Below, in pieces: positions 47,660 through 55,345 of a stretch of DNA of 64,000 bases. Both the position numbers and the translations under genes were made by a program. The stretch lies in NCBI RefSeq assembly GCF_009834915.1, contig NZ_WVHS01000006.1, forward strand, positions 62,001-126,000, read 5' to 3'. Source of the DNA: Hufsiella ginkgonis. Lineage in GTDB: Bacteria > Bacteroidota > Bacteroidia > Sphingobacteriales > Sphingobacteriaceae. The notes beneath the pieces were generated by a model, which saw only the letters and a list, made by a program, of their open reading frames with translations, was not told the DNA's origin and ran no database searches. Position 1 is the first letter of the stretch; the number at the start of each line of letters is the position of its first letter.

Positions 47660-48148
47660 TTATTTTTCTAACCGGTTTTCGTAAAACATAAAGGGCATCA
47701 GGCTCCTTACGCCCTTTGTTTTCCACACGGGACCTTCCAGGCAATAGAACATAATTTCGATCGGCACCTCCTGTTTCTTTTCATATTCGGCCATTACCTG
47801 CAGGCATGCTCCGCAGGAAGTGACCGGCTGTGTCAGCTCAAAGTTACCTGTCTGCGCGGTGATCGCCATGGCGACTATAGGGTCGCCCGGGTGATTAACT
47901 CCCGCACTAAACAATGCCACACGTTCTGCACATAAACCGGAGGGGTATGCCACGTTCTCCTGGTTGCTGCCGTATATGATCTTTCCGCTCCTGAGGCGCA
48001 GTGCTGTTCCCACGCGAAACTTCGAATAAGGCGAGTGCGAGGTGCCCAGTGCCTTCACCGCTTCCGCACAAAGGCTCCTGTCCGAATCGGTTAACTCTTC
48101 TTCATCAGCGTACTCTGAGAAGGCAATGGTAATCGTTTTTTCCTGCAT
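47660..48148 (-). CDS. cdd: Cytidine deaminase
   Basis: Converts cytidine and deoxycytidine to uridine and deoxyuridine for pyrimidine salvage. At 162 residues it is a standard homotetrameric-type enzyme. FRVGTALRLRSGKIIYGSNQENVAYPSG (in parts), the zinc motif CAERVALFSAG with the proton-shuttle glutamate, and SCGACLQVMAEY with the two further cysteines are all intact. It lies between the topoisomerase IV genes on the same strand; together with the dCMP deaminase at 6 kb it would feed dUMP synthesis. Confidence 0.93.
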   Translation of the reverse strand: MQEKTITIAFSEYADEEELTDSDRSLCAEAVKALGTSHSPYSKFRVGTALRLRSGKIIYGSNQENVAYPSGLCAERVALFSAGVNHPGDPIVAMAITAQTGNFELTQPVTSCGACLQVMAEYEKKQEVPIEIMFYCLEGPVWKTKGVRSLMPFMFYENRLEK

Positions 48149-48228
48149 CTATTTTATTGTAGCATACAAGATAAGGAAAAAAGCGACAGGTTGAGTATGC
48201 TACAGGTCCCTTGCCTTCGTGAACGGTA

Positions 48229-50100
48229 CTATACCGCTTCGGCCAGTGGCAGTTCCTCTCCTTCGATCACGTCCAGCTCCACCCGCAGGTTTCCAATAAT
48301 ATGCTGCTGGCGGTCGGGTGTATTCTTCCCCATATAGTATTCAAGCAGGCTTTTGATATTCGATTCCTTCAGGAATACCGGATCGAGCCGTATATCCTTG
48401 CCGATAAACAGGCCGAATTCCTCCGGGGAGATTTCGCCGAGTCCTTTGAAACGTGTGATCTCCGGTTTGCTGCCCAGTTTACTGATGGCGTTCCTCTTCT
48501 CTTCTTCGCTGTAGCAGTAAATGGTTTCTTTCTTATTCCTTACCCTAAACAATGGCGTCTGGAGAATAGAAACGTGTCCTGCTTTCACCAGGTCGGGGAA
48601 AAACTGCAGGAAAAACGTCATCAGCAGTAAGCGGATATGCATACCGTCTACGTCGGCGTCGGTGGCGATCACGATATTATTGTACCGCAACGTGTCGATC
48701 CCGTCCTCGATATTAAGTGCGTGCTGCAGCAGGTTAAATTCTTCGTTCTCATACACGACCTTTTTAGTGAGTCCAAAACAATTGAGGGGTTTCCCTTTTA
48801 AGCTGAACACTGCCTGTGTTTGCACATCGCGTGATTTGGTGATCGATCCGCTGGCGGAGTCCCCTTCGGTGATGAAGAGAGTAGTTTCCTGCCGCCGGTC
48901 ATGCGTATCTTCGAAATGGATCTTGCAGTCACGCAGCTTGCGGTTGTGCATCGACGCTTTCTTAGCCCTTTCGTTCGCCAGTTTTTTGATCCCGGCAATG
49001 TCCTTGCGCTCCTTTTCGGATTGCTGGATCCTTTTGAGCAGCGCTTCCGCGGTGGCAGGGTTTTTATGCAGGTGATCGTCGAGCGCCTTTTTTACGAAAT
49101 CGTGTACAAACGTCCGTACAGACGGGCCTTCCGGCCCCACATTCTGCGAGCCGAGCTTGGTTTTGGTCTGAGATTCGAACACCGGCTCCTGCACCTTAAT
49201 GGCGATGGCGGCCACCACGGCAGAGCGGATATCAGAGGCGTCAAACTCTTTCTTATAAAACTCGCGCACCACCTTTACCAACGCTTCGCGGAAAGCCGCC
49301 TGGTGCGTGCCGCCCTGGGTGGTATGCTGACCATTCACGAACGAGTAATATTCCTCGCCATACTGCTGCCCGTGCGTCATGGCGATCTCGATATCGTCTC
49401 CCTTAAGATGAATGATCTGGTAGCGGACAGTTTCAGGATCGGTTTTCTTTAACAGCAAGTCGTGCAGCCCCCGCTCGGAGAAATATTTCTGGTTATTAAA
49501 GTGAATGATAAGCCCCGAATTCAGGTACACATAGTTCCAGATCATGTTCTCCACGAATTCGGGAATGAACCGGTAGTGCCTGAAAATCGTTTCATCAGGA
49601 ATAAAGTTGATCGCCGTTCCGTTGCGCTGGGTCGTATCTTTTTCCTTTTCATCGCGAATGATCTCGCCTTTCTCAAACTCCGCGATCTTCGTCCTGCCGT
49701 CCCGGTAGGATTGCACCACGAAGTTTGACGATAATGCGTTAACCGCCTTCGTACCTACCCCGTTTAACCCGACCGATTTCTGGAAGGCTTTGCTGTCATA
49801 CTTGCCGCCGGTATTGATCTTGGAAACGCAATCGATCACTTTGCCGAGCGGGATCCCGCGGCCATAATCACGTACCGACACTTTAAGGTCGTTCATATTG
49901 ATCTCTATAGACCTGCCTGCACCCATCACGAACTCGTCGATCGAGTTATCGATGATCTCCTTTAATAACACGTAGATGCCGTCATCATATGCCGAGCCGT
50001 CGCCGAGTTTGCCGATGTACATCCCCGGGCGAAGCCGGATGTGTTCTTTCCAGTCGAGGGACCGGATGCTGTCTTCACTATAGTTGGTATTTTCGGCCAT
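48229..50100 (-). CDS. parE: DNA topoisomerase IV subunit B (ParE-type)
   Basis: The ATPase subunit of topoisomerase IV, 623 residues. GHKL motifs: [36 protein letters not shown]. The TOPRIM metal site has the glutamate in [10 protein letters not shown] near residue 413 and [12 protein letters not shown] near 481. The serine in EGDSASG replaces the more usual glycine, which I recall as normal for the Bacteroidota form. The ParC gene is 1.3 kb downstream on the same strand, split from it by cdd and a gene of opposite orientation. Confidence 0.93.
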   Translation of the reverse strand: MAENTNYSEDSIRSLDWKEHIRLRPGMYIGKLGDGSAYDDGIYVLLKEIIDNSIDEFVMGAGRSIEINMNDLKVSVRDYGRGIPLGKVIDCVSKINTGGKYDSKAFQKSVGLNGVGTKAVNALSSNFVVQSYRDGRTKIAEFEKGEIIRDEKEKDTTQRNGTAINFIPDETIFRHYRFIPEFVENMIWNYVYLNSGLIIHFNNQKYFSERGLHDLLLKKTDPETVRYQIIHLKGDDIEIAMTHGQQYGEEYYSFVNGQHTTQGGTHQAAFREALVKVVREFYKKEFDASDIRSAVVAAIAIKVQEPVFESQTKTKLGSQNVGPEGPSVRTFVHDFVKKALDDHLHKNPATAEALLKRIQQSEKERKDIAGIKKLANERAKKASMHNRKLRDCKIHFEDTHDRRQETTLFITEGDSASGSITKSRDVQTQAVFSLKGKPLNCFGLTKKVVYENEEFNLLQHALNIEDGIDTLRYNNIVIATDADVDGMHIRLLLMTFFLQFFPDLVKAGHVSILQTPLFRVRNKKETIYCYSEEEKRNAISKLGSKPEITRFKGLGEISPEEFGLFIGKDIRLDPVFLKESNIKSLLEYYMGKNTPDRQQHIIGNLRVELDVIEGEELPLAEAV

Positions 50101-50485
50101 GAGGTGTTAAGGGATCAGTTTCAATGATTGGTAAACGTTAGTGTGAACAGACAGGCCAGGTAGTGCCGCCAGCTGTAGATACAAATTTAGCGAATATGTG
50201 CCGGTTTGTATTTTTAAGATTTCCACATCGTGAAAATGGCCTAAAACAAGGTTATCCACAAAATTCAACGCTGTTGAAAATTGTGGAAACCCGACAGTTT
50301 TAAGACGCTGTAGCGGCGCCGGTACAATACCTGTAGCGCAATGCATACAGGTATTTGCCGGGATGCGGCGTATAAACCCTGTAATAACATCATTTGCAGC
50401 CCGTATGACACTGTTAACAACTCTGTTTACGGTATTGCAAAAATTGGTATGAAATTGGGACTGGTATTTACAAATCGCAATAAGA
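50101..50485. other. Structured 385-bp intergenic region beside parE with DnaA box and palindromes
   Basis: No credible gene is seen in this divergent gap. It holds a minus-strand TAAATTTG box (50182-50189) suited to parE. A 15-base imperfect inverted repeat (arms 50255-50269 and 50273-50287, 13 of 15 pairs) has a left arm that is part of a perfect DnaA box TTATCCACA (50252-50260). A perfect 10-base inverted repeat AATACCTGTA/TACAGGTATT lies at 50326-50335 and 50346-50355. The region could be a regulatory hub or a minor replication-linked site. A reading frame of 161 codons on the minus strand spans it, but has no family resemblance. Confidence 0.6.
50182..50189 (-). promoter_or_regulatory. 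Bacteroidota -7 box upstream of parE
   Basis: Minus strand TAAATTTG fully matches TAnnTTTG and ends 81 bases before the parE ATG. A matching -33 TTG is not seen. Confidence 0.35.
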
Positions 50486-50668
50486 ATGACCGACCCTACC
50501 AACGATCCGCTCAAAGACCAGGACAGCAGCCAGCCGGAACAGCAATGGGATAACCCTGTAAACCCGGAGAACGCATCGGATTCGAGAGACATCGAGCAGT
50601 TGGAGCGCCAGAAGAAAGAAGCTGAATTACGTAAGTCGAACCTGAGCGATGCTGAAGATACCGAATAA
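50486..50668 (+). CDS. Small acidic hydrophilic protein, unknown
   Basis: Sixty residues, no hydrophobic segment, very rich in D, E, Q, N, S and P in the first half (MTDPTNDPLKDQDSSQPEQQ) and then a charged probable helix (DIEQLERQKKEAELRKS) ending LSDAEDTE. The composition predicts a disordered or partly helical cytosolic protein. It is supported as a gene by the clean start after an A-rich stretch, by a second small gene 23 bases downstream and by a terminator after that one. No family recognised. Confidence 0.6.
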   Translation: MTDPTNDPLKDQDSSQPEQQWDNPVNPENASDSRDIEQLERQKKEAELRKSNLSDAEDTE

Positions 50669-50691
50669 AACCAACCTTAATACATTAGACT

Positions 50692-50850
50692 ATGAAAGCA
50701 TCTTACAAACCCAAAGCCATTAAAATGATCGAAAAGTTCGATAAGCAATTACGTGATATGCTTACCGCCGAACTTAAAACAATAGACAGCCGCAAAAACG
50801 ACTTTATTGCAAGGTTACGTACCGATAACGACGAATTGCAAGTTGCCTGA
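50692..50850 (+). CDS. Small basic helical protein, unknown (52 residues)
   Basis: The frame from ATG at 50692 to TGA at 50850 reads MKASYKPKAIKMIEKFDKQL and on to DNDELQVA. The middle (IEKFDKQLRDMLTAELKTID) has the heptad spacing of an amphipathic helix, so it may self-associate or bind a partner. It follows the 60-residue gene by 23 bases and is followed by a strong terminator 41 bases on, consistent with a two-gene message. No family recognised. Confidence 0.55.
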   Translation: MKASYKPKAIKMIEKFDKQLRDMLTAELKTIDSRKNDFIARLRTDNDELQVA

Positions 50851-50890
50851 TTACAAGATACATCTATCTACCTGTCAAAAACGACGTCGA

Positions 50891-50922
50891 AACGAGCCCG
50901 GAATCCGGGCTCGTTTCTTTTT
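50891..50922 (+). terminator. Rho-independent terminator after the small gene pair
   Basis: AACGAGCCCGG, loop AAT, CCGGGCTCGTT, then TTCTTTTT. Eleven-base perfect stem and a T tract; clear plus-strand terminator 40 bases after the second small gene. Confidence 0.9.
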
Positions 50923-50965
50923 AGAAATACACATGGGGAATCCGGATCAGGCTTAAAAGTTTGGG

Positions 50966-51100
50966 AGCTATTAGCTTTCAGCTATCAGCAATCAGCCTTG
51001 ATTACACTGTCAAACCTGGAATACTACTCAGGAAGAGCTCAACGTCAATTACTTATCTTATCAGGTATACTTACGGGCTGAATGCTGATAGCTGACAGCC
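50966..51100. repeat. 135-bp element bounded by inverted GCTGATAGC-type repeats
   Basis: The left end 50966-50997 (AGCTATTAGCTTTCAGCTAT and on) and the right end 51076-51100 (GGCTGAATGCTGATAGCTGA and on) are inverted copies, about 20 of 22 aligned bases. Between them lie 78 bases without a gene. The rest of 50851-51168 holds only the terminator before it and unremarkable sequence after it, ending at the regulator stop. The element could be a small MITE-like or REP-like unit; the same words recur at 41285-41314 and 20343-20369. Confidence 0.6.
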
Positions 51101-51168
51101 AAATCTACTCCCCAGAAATTCAGCTTGATCCGTCTTCTTCATGGCATAACATGAAACTAACCGACTGG

Positions 51169-52200
51169 CTACAAAGAAGAACGAAGCGTAAGGTAGAAAG
51201 GCACTTCTACCTGCCGCCTGGAATTTTCGAGGATCAACTGAGCCGCAATGGTTCCCATTTGCTGAAAATCGGTTGATACGGTAGTGATGCCGTTTAAAAT
51301 GATCTTCTTCAGCGGAGTTTCGTTATAAGAAATTACGCCAACTTGTTTGCCCGGTTCGAGCTGCAGGGAGATCAGCCGCTCGATGAGGATCACCAGGTCA
51401 TCTTCCATTAAATTGATGTAGACCTCGCCTTCCTGGATCGGCTCGGTAGCTACGTCGTTCACAAATTTGTGGTTAAACGCATATTGCTGGCAGAAACGCA
51501 GCAGCCCTTTTTTAATCTCTTTCGGGTAATAACTTTTCTCGGGGAAGATCAGCTTAATCGTATGATACTTGCTCAGCGGTTCGCGCGCCTGTTCCAGCGC
51601 GCTGTAGATATCTTTCTCGAAATTCTCGTATACCGCTGCGTGTTCCCCCTCTACGCCGGCTACTTTTTTATCGAGCAGTACCAGCTTCTCACGCGGGATG
51701 GTATTAATGATCTCGTAGGCATTTTCTCCTCCTTCGTAGAAGTGCGGTACCACCACATAGTGAGAATATCCTTCCATTTTATTATTTAGGATCTTCTTAA
51801 ATAGCTTACTGTCATTATTATACACGTAAAAATCCACGGCAACATGTTCGCCGAGCGCTGATACGAAGGCATCGTAGATGATTTTTTTATGTGCGCTCAG
51901 TTTATTAAAAAACATGCAGATCCTAAGCGTTTGCCTGAAATCGGTGCTGATAATGTAATAACCTTTACCCGGGATCGAACCCAGTACCCCGATCTTTTTC
52001 AGGTATTTATAACCCTTCTCGGCGGTATCCCGCGAGATCTCCAGTTCATAGCTTAGCTCGTTGATAGAAGGAAGCATATCATTCTTGCTGATCTTCCCCG
52101 CTTCGATCGCGGTGAGCACCGAGTTGGTAAGCTGCAGGTATTTGGGCGTAGCCGAATATTCGTCGATGTGAATAAAATCGAAAAAACGGGGAGGCTTCAT
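51169..52200 (-). CDS. GntR-family regulator with LacI-like sugar-sensor domain
   Basis: A 343-residue repressor/activator. Residues about 8-80 form a GntR winged helix (QLTNSVLTAIEAGKI, LPSINELSYELEISRDTAEKGYKYLKKIGVL, PGKGYYI). From about 90 a periplasmic-binding-protein-like effector domain follows, ending VPFYLTLRSSL, the typical end of LacI-type regulators. This domain pair controls sugar catabolism in Bacteroidota. It sits directly downstream of the rhamnosidase cluster, so rhamnose or a uronate is a plausible effector (inference). The 64-base gap upstream holds a palindrome ATACGTAT (52225-52232) that may be its own operator. Confidence 0.88.
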   Translation of the reverse strand: MKPPRFFDFIHIDEYSATPKYLQLTNSVLTAIEAGKISKNDMLPSINELSYELEISRDTAEKGYKYLKKIGVLGSIPGKGYYIISTDFRQTLRICMFFNKLSAHKKIIYDAFVSALGEHVAVDFYVYNNDSKLFKKILNNKMEGYSHYVVVPHFYEGGENAYEIINTIPREKLVLLDKKVAGVEGEHAAVYENFEKDIYSALEQAREPLSKYHTIKLIFPEKSYYPKEIKKGLLRFCQQYAFNHKFVNDVATEPIQEGEVYINLMEDDLVILIERLISLQLEPGKQVGVISYNETPLKKIILNGITTVSTDFQQMGTIAAQLILENSRRQVEVPFYLTLRSSL

Positions 52201-52264
52201 GGGTTTATCAAGTTAGGCACTAATATACGTATTGATGGCAGGATCATGACAAACTGGCGACCAA

Positions 52265-55015
52265 CTAATACACCAACCTGACCGGTCCAAGCAAGCCCGA
52301 CGCCATGGGTTTCCATTTGGAAGCGTCGAAAGGCTTGTAATCGATGTTCACAAAATTGATCTCGTTGTAGTTACGCCAGGAAATTCCCTGCTGGTCCATA
52401 TAACGCATGCGATTGGCCATCAGGTTAGCTACCTCGATCCTGAGGGTATTTAGGCCCGGCTTAAGGAATTTCTCCACGCGAAGGCGGAAGGGAATACTCC
52501 AGGCAAAGCCCGCATCCTTTCCGTTTATCCATACGTGCGCACTTTCCGCCACCTTTCCCAAATCGAGTAAAGACGGCCCCGGGGGCCTGGCCGCGAGATT
52601 GAAAGTGGTGGTGTAAACAGCGCTTCCCGAGTAGTTGATCGTCCTCGGATCATTTAACTCAGTCCACGAAACGAGGTTCTTTACTACCTGGTCTGCAGGA
52701 AGTTCCGGGCCACCTTGTGTAAAACTCAATTTCCAGCTATTGGTTATCAACATAGATTTCGTTGCTGCTTCGGGGTATTGCCATTTCGAAAAACCAGGTG
52801 CCGGCGCGCCGATCCGGATAATTCTTGTTTCACCAGGCTGAAGCCGCAGATCTACAGTAGACGTGGTTTCGGTTTTCTGCGGATCAACGGCACCGTAACT
52901 TCCATCCATAGGATCCATGATCAGCACCTGCCTCCCCACCCGGTTAAATGAAACGCTTCCGGTTACCGATTTGGCGGAAAGGTTTGCAACAAAATACCAG
53001 GTATCATTCCCGGCTTTGCGGCGGATAAAATTCAGCCCTTTCTCGGTCATCGCTTCTCCCCGGATGTCCTTACTTAGCAAGGCTTTTTTAACATCGGCCG
53101 ACACCAATATTGCTCCTTTTCCAACGAGGCAGCGTTTTAAACCGTTCCAGGCGCTAAACTCCAGGGAAGCTTTAAGCGAGCTCAGTTCTTTTCGTGCCGC
53201 TTCAAGACTGCTGAGGCCCGGCACATCTTCGGGCAATTCCTGGAAGATCACCGTTGCTCCTTCCCGAGCCAGGCGGATAATATGCTTAAAAGTTCCCACA
53301 GGCATTAGCTTACATTGAGGAACGATGAGTGTCTGGTAGGGGTTTGCCTGGGGCGATGTGACGACGGTACTACCGCCTGATGTAGCGCCGGCGAGCACCT
53401 TGTCTGAAGCAAAGTCAAAAGAATACCCCGATTGCTGAAGGCTAACCGCGGTTTTGTAAAACTGCGTAGGATGCAACCAAACGTCTACATCATGCACCTT
53501 TAGCGGCATATCCATTCCTGCCGGGTTACTCCAGGCATCGTAAACCGGCCAGTAAATGAGCAACTCGTTATCTGAACGACCAGCCTGCAACACCGACTGG
53601 CAACGCATAATATACTCGTTAAGCCCCTTTAAATGAGGCCAGAAGCTATTGCTCGGCACAAAATTAACGGATGCATAAAACAGCCAGCCGGGATATGGCA
53701 CGTCTTCCGGCGAGTAAGTGGCGCCGTGGAAGAACACGTGATTCACGCCCGAGAGGAATACCTGGTCGAGCTCTGGTTTGGCTTGTGACAACGAAGTTTT
53801 AAAATGCTCCGTCAGCCAGGTAAAGGTTTCGGATGAAACAAGCGGTTTACCATGGGTATGTGCGGCAGAAGATGCAAATTTTAGCATCATCGGGTCCGGA
53901 TCCACATTCCTGATGTCGGCGCTGTCTCTCCGCAAGCCAGGTATGGGGAAGTAGCTTGATCCGAAAGTTTCGCATTCCGGGATATCTACGGCTCCATAGA
54001 GGTCCAGTAAATTCCCGGGGGAGCCATGAGACTGGTTCTTGCTCAAGCCACCGTTGCGGTGCGCCCAGTTTGTCCAGTTAACGGTAAAATTTGCGAGGAG
54101 CATCTCGGCCATCGTTTCGCGATAGTCTGACTTTACCCGCGATACCCGGTCGGTTTTTTCCTTGCTTACCAATTCAGGCAGGTGAAGGCGCAGGTCATAT
54201 CCCCGCCTTTGCTCGAATTCCGAAAAAAAAGCCGGGGACCAGGTGGCGTCGTACACCTCGTAACTATCGTTAAAAAAGGACCTCACACCCGGCGATTTTC
54301 CGTTAAAAGCTTTATCGAAACGGTCGAGATAGGTGGTAACGGACGCGGATGACAGGTGGTCGAGTGTGAACCCCTCGCCGCCTGGCGCCGCACGCTTCAC
54401 CATTTGTCGTGTTTTGCCGGAAATGGCCGCATACAGTTTCCAGCTGCCCTTTTCCGGGGTCCATTTCATCTTCTGAAGATCATCTTTCCCCCATAAATCC
54501 AGCACTTCGCCATGGTCGTTCGCCACGGTAAGTGCCTGCATTTGCCCGTCGGGAAGCTTCGGACCGGAATCCAGCACTTCTTTCACGGATTTCCCGGCGG
54601 GAATGTCGTATTGCTGCACAAACAATTTGGTAGCCGCCTGTTCGGTTTTTACCTGCGGGCCACCGAAAGGCCAGCCGGTACCGTTGGTAAGGTCTACTCC
54701 CATTTCCAGCGTACCCGCCTGCTGAACCGTATACTTCAGTAAGCTCATCCATTCGGGTGAAAGATAGGTCACATACCTTTTCTCAAAACCTTTCGCGCCA
54801 TAAATGGGTGCGATCTCCACGCCGCCAAAACCTGCCTCCCGGTATGTTTTTAGCAATGAAGCGATATTCTTTTCGTCGACAGCGCTACCCATCCACCACC
54901 AGCGGGTCCATGGCTTCATTTCCTTTTTTACGGCAGGCCACACGGGTTTAGGCGACTGCGCAAAAACATTGGCAGCGAGCAAGGCGGTTGCCGCAACAAA
55001 CAACAATTTCTTCAT
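52265..55015 (-). CDS. Secreted GH106 family alpha-L-rhamnosidase
   Basis: A 916-residue protein with a signal peptide (cut after ANVFAQ). The N-terminal motif KPWTRWWWMGSAVDEKNI followed by FGGVEIAPIYG is the hallmark of GH106. The TIM-barrel core runs to about 450 with a candidate catalytic glutamate in VSSETFTWL near 392, and a C-terminal GH2-like beta-sandwich ends SGLLGPVRLVY. These enzymes release terminal alpha-L-rhamnose from rhamnogalacturonan side chains or rhamnosylated glucuronic acid. RhaM lies 11 bases upstream on the same strand, fitting a rhamnose-directed operon. Confidence 0.9.
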   Translation of the reverse strand: MKKLLFVAATALLAANVFAQSPKPVWPAVKKEMKPWTRWWWMGSAVDEKNIASLLKTYREAGFGGVEIAPIYGAKGFEKRYVTYLSPEWMSLLKYTVQQAGTLEMGVDLTNGTGWPFGGPQVKTEQAATKLFVQQYDIPAGKSVKEVLDSGPKLPDGQMQALTVANDHGEVLDLWGKDDLQKMKWTPEKGSWKLYAAISGKTRQMVKRAAPGGEGFTLDHLSSASVTTYLDRFDKAFNGKSPGVRSFFNDSYEVYDATWSPAFFSEFEQRRGYDLRLHLPELVSKEKTDRVSRVKSDYRETMAEMLLANFTVNWTNWAHRNGGLSKNQSHGSPGNLLDLYGAVDIPECETFGSSYFPIPGLRRDSADIRNVDPDPMMLKFASSAAHTHGKPLVSSETFTWLTEHFKTSLSQAKPELDQVFLSGVNHVFFHGATYSPEDVPYPGWLFYASVNFVPSNSFWPHLKGLNEYIMRCQSVLQAGRSDNELLIYWPVYDAWSNPAGMDMPLKVHDVDVWLHPTQFYKTAVSLQQSGYSFDFASDKVLAGATSGGSTVVTSPQANPYQTLIVPQCKLMPVGTFKHIIRLAREGATVIFQELPEDVPGLSSLEAARKELSSLKASLEFSAWNGLKRCLVGKGAILVSADVKKALLSKDIRGEAMTEKGLNFIRRKAGNDTWYFVANLSAKSVTGSVSFNRVGRQVLIMDPMDGSYGAVDPQKTETTSTVDLRLQPGETRIIRIGAPAPGFSKWQYPEAATKSMLITNSWKLSFTQGGPELPADQVVKNLVSWTELNDPRTINYSGSAVYTTTFNLAARPPGPSLLDLGKVAESAHVWINGKDAGFAWSIPFRLRVEKFLKPGLNTLRIEVANLMANRMRYMDQQGISWRNYNEINFVNIDYKPFDASKWKPMASGLLGPVRLVY

Positions 55016-55025
55016 AAAAAAGACT

Positions 55026-55334
55026 TTAATCCATGTGGAAAACTTTCACCAATGGCGTTGTTACCGGCGAGTTATCCGGGTTAGTCTCCATTATATCAGC
55101 CATATAAGCCCACCACTTTTGCACAATCTCTGTCGTACCGAGGTCCTGAGAAGAGGTACCGCTTTGTTGCTGTACCGCGAAAAGACTATCGGTTTCCTGA
55201 TCCAGGAAAATGGTATAATCGCTCACCCCGTTTTCCTTTAATAAGGCAGCAAGCTCAGGCCAGATCTCGTCGTGCCGCTTTTTGTACGCTTCTTTCATTC
55301 CCGGGAAGAGTTTCATTTTAAATGCTGTTTTCAT
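55026..55334 (-). CDS. rhaM: L-rhamnose mutarotase
   Basis: A 102-residue dimeric alpha+beta barrel protein that interconverts alpha- and beta-L-rhamnopyranose. [28 protein letters not shown] at the N-terminus (family region with the active-site histidine), [18 protein letters not shown] and the C-terminal VFHMD match RhaM. No signal peptide: cytosolic, so it would act on rhamnose after uptake. Encoded between the GH106 and GH2 enzymes. Confidence 0.93.
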   Translation of the reverse strand: MKTAFKMKLFPGMKEAYKKRHDEIWPELAALLKENGVSDYTIFLDQETDSLFAVQQQSGTSSQDLGTTEIVQKWWAYMADIMETNPDNSPVTTPLVKVFHMD

Positions 55335-55345
55335 GAATGCATTGG

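Noticed and set aside
50101-50485. The region as the chromosomal origin
   Set aside because: Only one perfect DnaA box, with two poor ones, and no clear cluster or strong AT-rich unwinding tract; kept as a finding but not called an origin.
50107-50592. A 161-codon frame on the minus strand across the parE upstream region
   Set aside because: It overlaps the 60-residue gene and both palindromes, shows no family likeness, and its composition fits an antisense shadow.
51082-51276. A 64-codon plus-strand frame over the end of the GntR gene
   Set aside because: It overlaps the well-supported regulator antisense and starts inside the repeat element.
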